From NCBI GenBank assembly GCA_014237545.1, contig JAACJX010000172.1:1-5824 (forward strand): DNA of 5,824 nt, given 5' to 3'. Position numbers and translations under genes: made by a program. Positions 1 to 5,730 of this stretch are shown one piece after another; position 1 is the first letter of the stretch; every line of letters starts with the position of its first letter. The DNA comes from Ardenticatenia bacterium. GTDB taxonomy: Bacteria; Chloroflexota; Anaerolineae; Promineifilales; Promineifilaceae. Below the pieces are notes generated by a model that ran no database searches, was not told the DNA's origin, and was given only the letters and a program-made list of their open reading frames with translations.

Positions 1-1
1 C

Positions 2-61
2 ACCCGACAGGCGGGCCATGTACCTTGCCGGAATCCATGCCACGCCGCCCACCTGTCAGGT
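2..61. repeat. Imperfect inverted repeat, 15-nt arms
   Basis: The arms at 2-16 and 47-61 are reverse complements at 13 of 15 positions, separated by 30 bases. In a minus-strand transcript both mismatches become G-U wobbles, giving a continuous 15-pair stem; in a plus-strand transcript they are C-A mismatches. The right arm contains the near-palindrome ACCTGTCAGGT (51-61). No T-tract follows on either side, so a standard intrinsic terminator is not shown. It could be an interspersed palindromic repeat or an RNA hairpin belonging to a gene outside the window. Confidence 0.6.
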
Positions 62-84
62 TCGACCTTGGAATCGGCAACAAC

Positions 85-115
85 TTGCGCACCTGTTGAG
101 TTGATATGTTATGAT
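85..115 (+). promoter_or_regulatory. Extended -10 promoter of the DinB-like gene
   Basis: TATGAT at 110-115 is preceded by TG at 107-108, forming an extended -10 element. A weak -35 candidate, TTGCGC (85-90), sits 19 bases upstream, longer than ideal, but an extended -10 tolerates this. Transcription would begin near 121-123, about 22 bases before the ATG. A Shine-Dalgarno-like GAGAGG (131-136) lies 8 bases before the start codon at 145. Confidence 0.5.
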
Positions 116-144
116 AGGCGCATTCTGAGTGAGAGGTTTCCCCT

Positions 145-624
145 ATGCATGCCCTCGATGTCCTCAAATACGGTAACCTGACAGTCCTACGCGCGCTCAA
201 GCGGCTCCCTGAAGAAGATTGGTCTACGCCCAACGTCTGCGGGGTGTGGTCGGTGCGCGAGATCGTCGCCCACCTGGCCTCGTTCGAATACGCCCTGGTC
301 GACGCGCTGAGCGTGGCCCGCGGCGGGCCGGTCGGCCCCACGCTGGCCGAACTGCTGCGCGACGGGCAGGCCTTCAATGACAAGCAGGTGGCCGCCCGCG
401 CCGGCCTCTCCCCGGCCGAGACGCTGGCCGAGTACGAGAAAGTGCAGGCGCAGACGATGGAGCTGACGGCCGCGCTGCCGTCGTCGCTGTTCTACAACAC
501 CGGCTTCCTGCCGGCCTACGGCATGGAGTATGACCTGGAGGACTTCATCGCCTACTCTTTCTACGGCCACAAGCGGGAGCACGCGGCGCAGGTGATGGTG
601 TTTAGGGATGGGATTGGGCGGTAG
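145..624 (+). CDS. DinB-superfamily four-helix-bundle protein
   Basis: This 159-residue protein has the length and signature of the DinB/YfiT-like superfamily: small alpha-helical bundles that usually bind a divalent metal through three histidines. Visible are the helix-2 motif around W35-S36 ending in H43 (IVAHLASFE) and the C-terminal helix motif HKREH with H142 and H146, so the full metal triad appears intact. Family members include thiol-dependent transferases (bacillithiol or mycothiol S-transferases, maleylpyruvate isomerase-like) and many stress-linked proteins of unknown substrate; nothing here picks a substrate. There is no signal peptide or membrane segment, so it should be cytoplasmic. 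The ATG is supported by GAGAGG 8 bases upstream and an extended -10 promoter. Codon use is strongly GC-rich, unlike the DNA that follows. It appears monocistronic, since the next substantial gene starts over 300 bases away. Confidence 0.85.
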   Translation: MHALDVLKYGNLTVLRALKRLPEEDWSTPNVCGVWSVREIVAHLASFEYALVDALSVARGGPVGPTLAELLRDGQAFNDKQVAARAGLSPAETLAEYEKVQAQTMELTAALPSSLFYNTGFLPAYGMEYDLEDFIAYSFYGHKREHAAQVMVFRDGIGR

Positions 625-942
625 GGTTGGGGAAGAGGGATAATAAGGACGCTAGTTGGGAGAAAACACTCGCCCTGGTTGCCGCTGTCTGCACTCACAG
701 TCCTATCTAAACCAATATCCCCAAATTTAAGTATGGTCACTCATGACGGCGGCCGCTCCTGGAGATTAATAATGCAACCCGCCAACAGGAAGCGTCCATT
801 CGTGCTGGCTGCTTTCTACGTGCGATTGCCTTGCGCAAATATTCATGAGAAACCGTTGATCTCTTTTAACGGCGAAGCATGGCAACCAATTCGGTTCAAC
901 CGATTCTGCGATTAGCCACTATCTTTTTGAAAAGAGGCAGAA
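625..942. other. AT-richer intergenic stretch before the SDR gene
   Basis: After the DinB-like stop the composition drops from strongly GC-rich to roughly balanced. I see no terminator hairpin with a T-tract and no RNA gene. The only coding candidate is the 47-codon ORF at 772-915. No convincing promoter for the SDR gene was found; TTGCCG (679-684) followed by TATCTA (704-709) is a poor match with a 19-base spacer. Confidence 0.5.
772..915 (+). CDS. Possible small ORF (47 aa) upstream of the SDR gene
   Basis: The ATG at 772 has a good ribosome binding site, GGAG at 761-764 with a 7-base spacer, and reads 47 codons to a TAG at 913-915. The stop lies 27 bases before the SDR start, so the two could share a transcript. 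The predicted peptide is basic near its N-terminus (NRKR, residues 5-8), then has a short hydrophobic stretch (residues 10-20) and an aromatic, polar C-terminus with two cysteines (C21, C46). I recognise no family. A reading from a TTG at 679 in the same frame is longer but has no ribosome binding site. It could be a leader or small protein, or a chance ORF; the ribosome binding site is the only real support. Confidence 0.3.
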   Translation: MQPANRKRPFVLAAFYVRLPCANIHEKPLISFNGEAWQPIRFNRFCD

Positions 943-2148
943 ATGTTAATCGAACAAAGCAAACTTCATCCCCAGTCACTTGAGGGTCAAATTGCCGTGG
1001 TCAGCGGTGCGGGCAGAGGTATTGGGTTCGAAACCGCCCGGGCATTACTATGGTTAGGCGCTCGTGTCGTCATTGCCGAAGTCGACGAAAGCCTTGCCCG
1101 CCAAGCTGAAATAGAGCTCGGCAGACAATTCGACCCCAACAAGATTCTAGCGCTCACGACTGATATCGGTGATGAAGCTGGTGTGAAGCAAATGGCCCGC
1201 AGCATCTTTGAGCATTTTGGTCAAGTCGATATCGTAGTCAACAACGCGACGGTGACCCCCATGGGTGCTGTGTGGGATGTCCCTATCGAGCAATGGGATC
1301 GTAGCTATCGAGTCAATCTGCGGGGGCCGGTACTTCTGGCACAAGCGTTCGTTCCCGATATGCTCAAACGAAATTATGGCGTTTTTGCCTGTGTATCATC
1401 GGTCGGCCAGGCCTACATGGGTGCTTATGAGAGTTTCAAAGCCGCTCAACTGCATCTGGGGAATACACTCGACGCCGAATTGGAGAATACAGGTGTGTGC
1501 GCGTATACCATCGGACCAGGTCTGGTACACACCCCAGGGGCCGAAGCCGGGATCAGGGTATTAGCCCCACTCTATGGCAAATCCGTCGAAGAATTTTATG
1601 AACTTAGTCAAGCTCATATCCTCACGGTGGAAGAAGCGGGAACCGGATTCGCCGTTTCCGTGGCGCTGGCATCTCAGTTTCGCGGCCAGGAGATCAGCTC
1701 CAGACAAGCACTGATCGCTGCCGGGATTTCTTCGGCCCCGGACAAGACCAAAGCTGGCGACCCAACCACGTTCGAGTTTGATTCGGCCGCAGCCTTATCC
1801 CTTTGTCGACGCGTCAAGGACACCTTGAATGAACAATCTTCAGGTTGGTCTAAGCGTTCAGTGTTCGAGAGGCAGTGGATGTTTCGAGATTTTAAAAAGA
1901 ACGCGGGGATGCCGGTCGACCAATGGCAAAAGGCCCTTACGCAGCTTGAGACAGTGCTCGAGAGTGGGGATGCGCTGACTGCTCAACAGATGGCTATTCC
2001 CATTGATAATCTCGCGCATTATTACAAGCACCTGATGCAACTCGCAGAAGGATATGAAAAAGACCCTGTCAAACTCAGCGAACAAAAGCGCATTATGCAA
2101 GGATGGGTTGATGAGGTTGACGATCTGACGAGAAGTATGCACCAGTAG
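943..2148 (+). CDS. SDR-family oxidoreductase with a C-terminal extension
   Basis: Residues 13 to about 255 form a classical short-chain dehydrogenase/reductase Rossmann domain, an NAD(P)-dependent oxidoreductase. The cofactor loop is GAGRGIG (22-28), an acidic residue (E46) ends strand 2 and favours NAD over NADP, D74 packs by the adenine, and NNAT (100-103) replaces the usual NNAG. N125 (VNLRG), S152/S153, Y162 and K166 (YESFK) supply the catalytic set, and PG at 192-193 follows. The Ser-to-Tyr spacing is about four residues shorter than usual. Classical SDRs have about 250 residues; this one has 401. Residues from about 262 onward are polar, rich in K, E, Q and W, and probably helical, with no family I recognise. 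The ATG has AAAGAGG (931-937) with a 5-base spacer. Base composition is clearly lower in GC than the DinB-like and secreted-protein genes, which suggests acquisition from elsewhere. The substrate is unknown. It is probably cytoplasmic, with no signal peptide. Confidence 0.85.
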   Translation: MLIEQSKLHPQSLEGQIAVVSGAGRGIGFETARALLWLGARVVIAEVDESLARQAEIELGRQFDPNKILALTTDIGDEAGVKQMARSIFEHFGQVDIVVNNATVTPMGAVWDVPIEQWDRSYRVNLRGPVLLAQAFVPDMLKRNYGVFACVSSVGQAYMGAYESFKAAQLHLGNTLDAELENTGVCAYTIGPGLVHTPGAEAGIRVLAPLYGKSVEEFYELSQAHILTVEEAGTGFAVSVALASQFRGQEISSRQALIAAGISSAPDKTKAGDPTTFEFDSAAALSLCRRVKDTLNEQSSGWSKRSVFERQWMFRDFKKNAGMPVDQWQKALTQLETVLESGDALTAQQMAIPIDNLAHYYKHLMQLAEGYEKDPVKLSEQKRIMQGWVDEVDDLTRSMHQ

Positions 2149-2201
2149 ATACAGCATTGGAGAAGCCCAGCCTTCCTTTATTGGGGAGGAGGACTACTAT
2201 C

Positions 2202-2231
2202 AATTAATATCTTTAAATATTGCTGTTAATT
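2202..2231. repeat. AT-rich nested dyad between convergent genes
   Basis: AATTAA (2202-2207) pairs with TTAATT (2226-2231), and inside it AATAT (2206-2210) pairs with ATATT (2217-2221); the two pairings overlap slightly. It lies in the 111 bases between the convergent SDR gene and the truncated glycosyltransferase-like ORF, where a bidirectional terminator would be expected. The stems are entirely A/T and weak, so this is only a possible terminator. Confidence 0.25.
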
Positions 2232-2259
2232 CTGGCTAGTTCTACGGATAACGCCACGG

Positions 2260-3036
2260 CTACGGCAACAACTCAAGCCGCGTAAACCCCACGCTCAACT
2301 CGCGGGAGTCGGGGTTCTGACCATCGGTGACATCCACCGGGCGGTCGGCCCGGGCAAATCGCAAGACCATCTCGTTCCAACCCGCTTGAACCAGTCCGGG
2401 CGGGATGGCGATCTCGCCGCGCCAGGCATTGCAAGAGTCCCAGCGATGGGACGCGACGATCTGCTCGTCAACGACGAAATCTACCTGCTGCTGAGGCTCG
2501 CCTTCGACGCAGAGCGGAAACGCTTCAACGGCAAAACGCGCCTCTTTGTCGTTTGTCGATACCCACCGCACGCGACTCTCACGCCCCATTGCCCATATTC
2601 CCCACTCTTCCAAGTCGGACCAGTTACCGGCCATTCGATTGTTGATGGCCGGCATTTCGGGAGGGGCTACTTCGAGGACACAGATAGGATAGTTCCAGGG
2701 CGGTTCCGGCGCAGCCTCAAAACAGCCTTTGGCCGTTAGTTCGGACGTTCCCTCGGCCAGATTCTTTATCGATTCCTTGGGCGTCGTGTCCATGTGCAAC
2801 AAAACATAGCGGATGCCATAGCCGCGCAAGAGCCATGGAAACTCCTCCTCGTTCTCCGGATCGGGGTGGTCAGTGAACCAATCGAGCAGGAAATCGGTAT
2901 GCACCGGCAACATGCTGCCTCCGCCGCTGGCGATGGGCTGGCCATGCAGCAAGGTCGCCCATATAGTTGGACCGCCAAAACTGGGGATTTGGATGTTTTG
3001 GGAGATGGCGCGCACGTCTAATACCAATTGGCTCAT
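2260..3036 (-). pseudogene. C-terminal part of a PMT/GT39-like membrane glycosyltransferase
   Basis: The 258-codon ORF resembles only the soluble tail of large bacterial membrane mannosyltransferase-like proteins, which normally begin with many transmembrane helices. Family-like signatures are VLDV (5-8), HGQPIASGG (31-39) and the LLRGYGIRYVLLH segment (69-81), where the family has an 'HGKP..GG' motif followed by 'YGVRYVVLH'. Residues from about 138 (NWSDLEEWGIWAMG) to the end look like the beta-sandwich that often closes these proteins. No membrane helices are present, so the hydrophobic N-terminal portion is missing. An in-frame TGA at 3091-3093 lies upstream. The ATG at 3036 does have AAGGAA about 7 bases before it, so a short protein could still be made, although with no visible export signal. 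A longer reading from a TTG at 3078 adds 14 residues. Most likely this is a decayed remnant; a free-standing beta-sandwich protein is the alternative. Confidence 0.6.
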
Positions 3037-3134
3037 CACAAGTTTCCTTAGCACAGCCCCCAAGGCTACTCCCCACAACGCAAGCCCATTTCAAGGGTAA
3101 CGATTCCACAATCGCTGCAATGGCGCTATGGCTA

Positions 3135-3163
3135 GTGACATGCGGGCCTGCCTATGCTATTAT
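3135..3163 (+). promoter_or_regulatory. Sigma70-type promoter with extended -10
   Basis: GTGACA (3135-3140) as -35, a 17-base spacer, and TATTAT (3158-3163) as -10 preceded by TG (3155-3156) form one of the best promoter matches in the window. Transcription would start near 3170. Downstream are AAGGAG (3169-3174) and AGGGAG (3179-3184), then an ATG at 3191. It points toward the secreted-protein gene at 3552, which would then have a long leader of about 380 bases, or toward the weak ORF at 3191. Confidence 0.55.
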
Positions 3164-3190
3164 GTTTGAAGGAGCAGTAGGGAGCCACGA

Positions 3191-3415
3191 ATGACCGCCG
3201 CCCCGCGTCGGTGTTGTATACATCTCATTCTTCCTGGCAGGCAGCAAAACTTACCGGAGCTTTCTTCGAGGCTGGATATGACCACAGTACCAGCCGCGCT
3301 TGCGGCCGTTGCAAGTTGGCTCTGCCTCTACCAGCCCCAGGCGCTCTGTGCCCGAAATCCGATATATACGGATATCGCCGTTGCGTTGTTACATGAGCAT
3401 CCTCGCCGGTCATAA
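3191..3415 (+). CDS. Weak 74-aa ORF behind a good promoter
   Basis: The ATG at 3191 has AGGGAG (3179-3184) 6 bases upstream and lies about 20 bases after the predicted transcription start, so initiation signals are good. The protein (74 residues) matches nothing I recognise, and codon use after the first half dozen codons shows no clear coding bias. A second frame (3211-3396) is also open and has a CGRC motif, so the true frame is unclear. It may be the 5' end of a lost or frameshifted gene, a small protein, or leader RNA of the downstream secreted-protein gene. Confidence 0.2.
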   Translation: MTAAPRRCCIHLILPGRQQNLPELSSRLDMTTVPAALAAVASWLCLYQPQALCARNPIYTDIAVALLHEHPRRS

Positions 3416-3536
3416 GTCGGCGTAGTTCCCAACAGCACCAAGCTGCTAAACCTTTCCAATCCATCCATAACAGGCGTTAAGTTTGACGGCTCTGGTTCAT
3501 GTCATCCACCGAGAATGTTCAGGTTCTGAGCTTTTC

Positions 3537-3544
3537 AGAAGGAG
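3537..3544 (+). promoter_or_regulatory. Ribosome binding site fixing the start at 3552
   Basis: AGAAGGAG lies 7 bases before the ATG at 3552. It selects this start over an in-frame TTG at 3483, which would add 23 polar residues ahead of the signal peptide and has no ribosome binding site. Confidence 0.85.
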
Positions 3545-3551
3545 CAAAAAA

Positions 3552-5123
3552 ATGAAAAGGCAACTGATTCCCAACCGACAACTTTTCGTGATTGCCCTGT
3601 CGCTCGTCCTGTTGGCGAGCAGCGCTACCTGGATTCTGACCCAGGTCGAAGCGGCATCAGGCGCGGCGAACGGTTCGATCATGGACAAGGTCGACGATTT
3701 TACGGAAGTCCTGAAGGAAGCCGGGTTCAGCCTGACGCCTGGCGAGTTCACCTATTGGGATATGGTTAAAGCGACCTGCCAGGGCGAGGCGCCGCAGGCC
3801 GGCAACAATCCCTGGCCGAATGTGTACCTCAGCTTGCAGCTTCCGCCGCACCCGGGCGTGACGCCGCCGCTGCCGATCGACCGGTATTGGCAACTCGACA
3901 AGGATGAGGCCATCGTGCTGGTGGGGCGAACGCCTCCAGGCGTGGCGTTCTTCCACTACCAGGTGTTCGCGATCATGGTGCCCGGCATCGACCACCGCAT
4001 GATGCTGCCCGTCGGCGACGCGATCAACATGCGGACGATCAACACAATCGGCCCCGAAGCGAACAATCGGCCCATCGTCTACATCATCACCGGCAACCGC
4101 GAGACCGAGCGCCGGGTACGGGCGGCCGCCCGGAAGGCGGGCTATCCCGCGTCAATCATCAATGTCGAAGCGATCTCGCCGGTGATCGCGCCGCTGGGCA
4201 CCGGCGCCGAAGGCTCCTGGTTCGTGCTGGTCAACCGCCTCGCCGTGACCCAGGACCCCCCGGCAGTTGAAGCCTATGCCAAGAACCCGCCCTATGAGGC
4301 TTACCGCCTCACGCCGAATCAGCCGATAGGGGACGACCCGGAGCCGGTTCCCGTGCTGCGGGTGCAGGGCACCGGGCAAACGGAGATGCCCCTGTATCCC
4401 TCCCTGAAGCTTCTGCGCCAGGCCATCCTGGACAGCTACGCCGGCCTGCCGTTGAAAGAACTCGATACTGCCATCTCGCACGACACGCCGCTGCCGGACA
4501 TGCATGAGGCGGTCGGCGAGAAGCCATATGTCGGCTTGCAGCGGGGCATAGACGTGTTCGGAGCCAGCCGCGACAACGTCACTTTGACCTCCTACCCCTG
4601 GTTCATGCTCCGGGATGGCGAGGATGAGTTCGTGATCGTCTACGGCGCCAACCACGAGACGACGGGCAAGGCAACGTATACCAGCTTCACCCTGTACGCC
4701 GACAAGGATCGCTGGCTCGGGCTGAAGGACAGCACCATCACGAGCAACAACTATGACGCGGACGGGCAGCCCGGCGACAGCGCCCGCCGGTTCCTGTGCC
4801 CCGACGACCCGAGCCAGTGCCCCGCAGACGTCAAGTACCTGTATGCCTGGAAAGTAGCGCGCAACTGCAACGGGGAAGATTTCTGCATGGAGTTGAAGGC
4901 CGAGTTCGTGGACATGAACGGCCAGGCGTATGAATGCAACCTCTACGACTGGTACAACTTTGAGGAGGGCCAGCCGCTCATCGGCCCGTTCGATCCGGAC
5001 GACGCGGAGATGAACATCACCTGGCGCACGTACGTGGAGCCGGCCACAAATGTCGGCCCCGACGACAACGAACTGCTGTATGACCGGGCAATCTACTTCG
5101 GCCCGTACTTTTCCGAACCGTAG
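3552..5123 (+). CDS. Secreted 523-aa protein of unknown function
   Basis: Residues 1-34 form a typical Sec signal peptide: KR at 2-3, a hydrophobic core from about 11 to 29, and a likely signal peptidase cut after VEA (32-34). No lipobox cysteine is present, so the mature protein should be released or held outside the membrane. I recognise no named domain. Notable segments are a conserved-looking strand with DEAIVLVGRTPP (118-129), then VGDAIN (154-159) and GNRETERRVRAAARKAGYP (181-199), which read like an alpha/beta fold. A D-x-D-G-x-x-G-D stretch (402-409) could bind calcium. Five cysteines cluster near the C-terminus (C416, C423, C439, C445, C462) with one near the N-terminus (C76), so up to three disulfides are possible. 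No membrane anchor or cell-wall sorting motif is visible at the end. Codon use is GC-rich, like the DinB-like and channel genes. It appears monocistronic and converges on the channel gene. Confidence 0.85.
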   Translation: MKRQLIPNRQLFVIALSLVLLASSATWILTQVEAASGAANGSIMDKVDDFTEVLKEAGFSLTPGEFTYWDMVKATCQGEAPQAGNNPWPNVYLSLQLPPHPGVTPPLPIDRYWQLDKDEAIVLVGRTPPGVAFFHYQVFAIMVPGIDHRMMLPVGDAINMRTINTIGPEANNRPIVYIITGNRETERRVRAAARKAGYPASIINVEAISPVIAPLGTGAEGSWFVLVNRLAVTQDPPAVEAYAKNPPYEAYRLTPNQPIGDDPEPVPVLRVQGTGQTEMPLYPSLKLLRQAILDSYAGLPLKELDTAISHDTPLPDMHEAVGEKPYVGLQRGIDVFGASRDNVTLTSYPWFMLRDGEDEFVIVYGANHETTGKATYTSFTLYADKDRWLGLKDSTITSNNYDADGQPGDSARRFLCPDDPSQCPADVKYLYAWKVARNCNGEDFCMELKAEFVDMNGQAYECNLYDWYNFEEGQPLIGPFDPDDAEMNITWRTYVEPATNVGPDDNELLYDRAIYFGPYFSEP

Positions 5124-5138
5124 CGCCGTTTGGCGGCG
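5124..5138 (+). terminator. Short GC hairpin right after the stop
   Basis: CGCCG (5124-5128) pairs with CGGCG (5134-5138) around a 5-base loop, starting at the base after the TAG of the secreted-protein gene. There is no T-tract and the stem is short, so termination is only a possibility. Confidence 0.2.
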
Positions 5139-5158
5139 TGGCGGGCACACGCTGAATA

Positions 5159-5266
5159 CTAGTCGGTGTTGGGCGCCGACAACGTATCCAGAAATAATTG
5201 CTCAAAGCGGTCGGCGGCAACGTCGGTTGCCACGCGAACGGGGCGGCCGTTCTCGCTGGCAGGCAT
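5159..5266 (-). CDS. Possible 35-aa ORF downstream of the channel gene
   Basis: An ATG at 5266 reads 35 codons to a TAG at 5159-5161 with mostly G/C third positions. The C-terminal half (DVAADRFEQLFLDTL, residues 15-29) looks like an amphipathic helix. The frame is open further upstream, overlapping the end of the channel gene in a different frame, so this could be the tail of a frameshifted longer channel C-terminus, a gene remnant or a small protein. There is no clear ribosome binding site before the ATG, and I recognise no family. Confidence 0.3.
   Translation of the reverse strand: MPASENGRPVRVATDVAADRFEQLFLDTLSAPNTD
5162..5180 (+). terminator. Seven-pair hairpin between convergent genes
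   Basis: GTCGGTG (5162-5168) pairs with CGCCGAC (5174-5180) around TTGGG, with one U-G wobble that forms only in the plus-strand RNA. It lies 38 bases past the stop of the secreted-protein gene, a plausible place for its terminator, but no T-tract follows. It also overlaps the end of the possible 35-codon minus-strand ORF. Confidence 0.35.
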
Positions 5267-5298
5267 GCCAAGAGGACAAGGGGCTGGTTCGGCCGGTT

Positions 5299-5730
5299 TT
5301 ACTCCTCCTGAGCCGCGGGTGATTCGGCGGGGCCGGGCTGGGCCGCGCCGCCGGGAGCTATCTTTTCGTGTACCTGCATCAGTTGCAGGTGCAGCTTCTC
5401 ACGGGCCTCCTGCACCGACTGGATGAGCGCGTTGGCGAAGAGCGTCAGCAGCGCGACCAACAGGCCGAAGCCCGCGAAGATGTAGAAGACCGTCAGCAGC
5501 TTGCCGGCGGCGGTCACGGGCGTAAAATCGCCGTACCCCACGGTGGCCAGGCTGATGGCCGAGAAGTAGAAACTGTCGAGATAGGTCCAGCCCTCCACTC
5601 TGTGGAACACCCACGTCCCTACCAGGAGCAGTGACAAGGTAAGCATGGCGAGCAAGCGGAACGAGGGGTCACGCCAGGCCGTGCGGATAGCTAACCAGAA
5701 ACGCGTCAGGCCGATCATCAGTGAAACCAT
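5299..5730 (-). CDS. Two-transmembrane potassium channel (ion channel 2 family)
   Basis: The 143-residue protein is a minimal K+ channel subunit of the inner membrane, expected to work as a tetramer. Its order is a short amphipathic N-terminus, transmembrane helix 1 (about 26-42), pore helix (52-62), the selectivity filter TVGYGD (63-68, intact), transmembrane helix 2 (about 78-99), a charged helix (104-123) that may form a coiled coil, and a tail rich in Ala, Pro, Gly and Gln. No RCK/TrkA-N or cyclic-nucleotide domain follows, so gating by a C-terminal ligand domain is not evident, and there is no voltage-sensor region. The ATG at 5730 is chosen because AGGAG lies 11 bases upstream; a TTG at 5757 in frame adds nine residues without a ribosome binding site, and another ATG lies at 5718. 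The gene converges on the secreted-protein gene; anything further upstream is outside the window. Confidence 0.88.
   Translation of the reverse strand: MVSLMIGLTRFWLAIRTAWRDPSFRLLAMLTLSLLLVGTWVFHRVEGWTYLDSFYFSAISLATVGYGDFTPVTAAGKLLTVFYIFAGFGLLVALLTLFANALIQSVQEAREKLHLQLMQVHEKIAPGGAAQPGPAESPAAQEE

Larger units (their letters stand above)
3037..3551. other. 515-base region without a secure gene
   Basis: This lies between the divergent truncated ORF (minus) and the secreted-protein gene (plus). It holds a good plus-strand promoter (3135-3163), a weak 74-codon ORF (3191-3415), overlapping short palindromes at 3357-3377 and the ribosome binding site of the next gene. In the frame of the truncated minus-strand ORF, codons upstream of its TGA read as a short segment (about 3094-3150) before further stops, so gene decay may extend this far. 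I found no tRNA, T-tract terminator or mobile-element end. Confidence 0.5.

Noticed and set aside
175..187. ACCTGACAG within the DinB-like gene resembling the intergenic palindrome
   Set aside because: It is half a palindrome inside coding sequence and is explained by codons; it lacks the second arm.
187..582. 131-codon minus-strand open frame opposite the DinB-like gene
   Set aside because: Shadow of a GC-rich gene whose histidine triad and start signals are clear on the plus strand.
679..771. N-terminal extension of the small ORF from a TTG at 679
   Set aside because: There is no ribosome binding site and the start codon is rare; the ATG at 772 has a good one.
2386..2739. 117-codon plus-strand open frame opposite the truncated glycosyltransferase-like ORF
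   Set aside because: The minus-strand frame carries recognisable family motifs; this one is its shadow and has no start signals.
3225..3464. 79-codon minus-strand open frame in the intergenic region
   Set aside because: No ribosome binding site, no recognisable motif, and it overlaps other equally open frames.
4152..5150. 332-codon minus-strand open frame opposite the secreted-protein gene
   Set aside because: It is antisense to a gene with a signal peptide, ribosome binding site and coherent protein; its translation is Arg/Val-rich without domain-like features, as expected from a GC-rich shadow frame.
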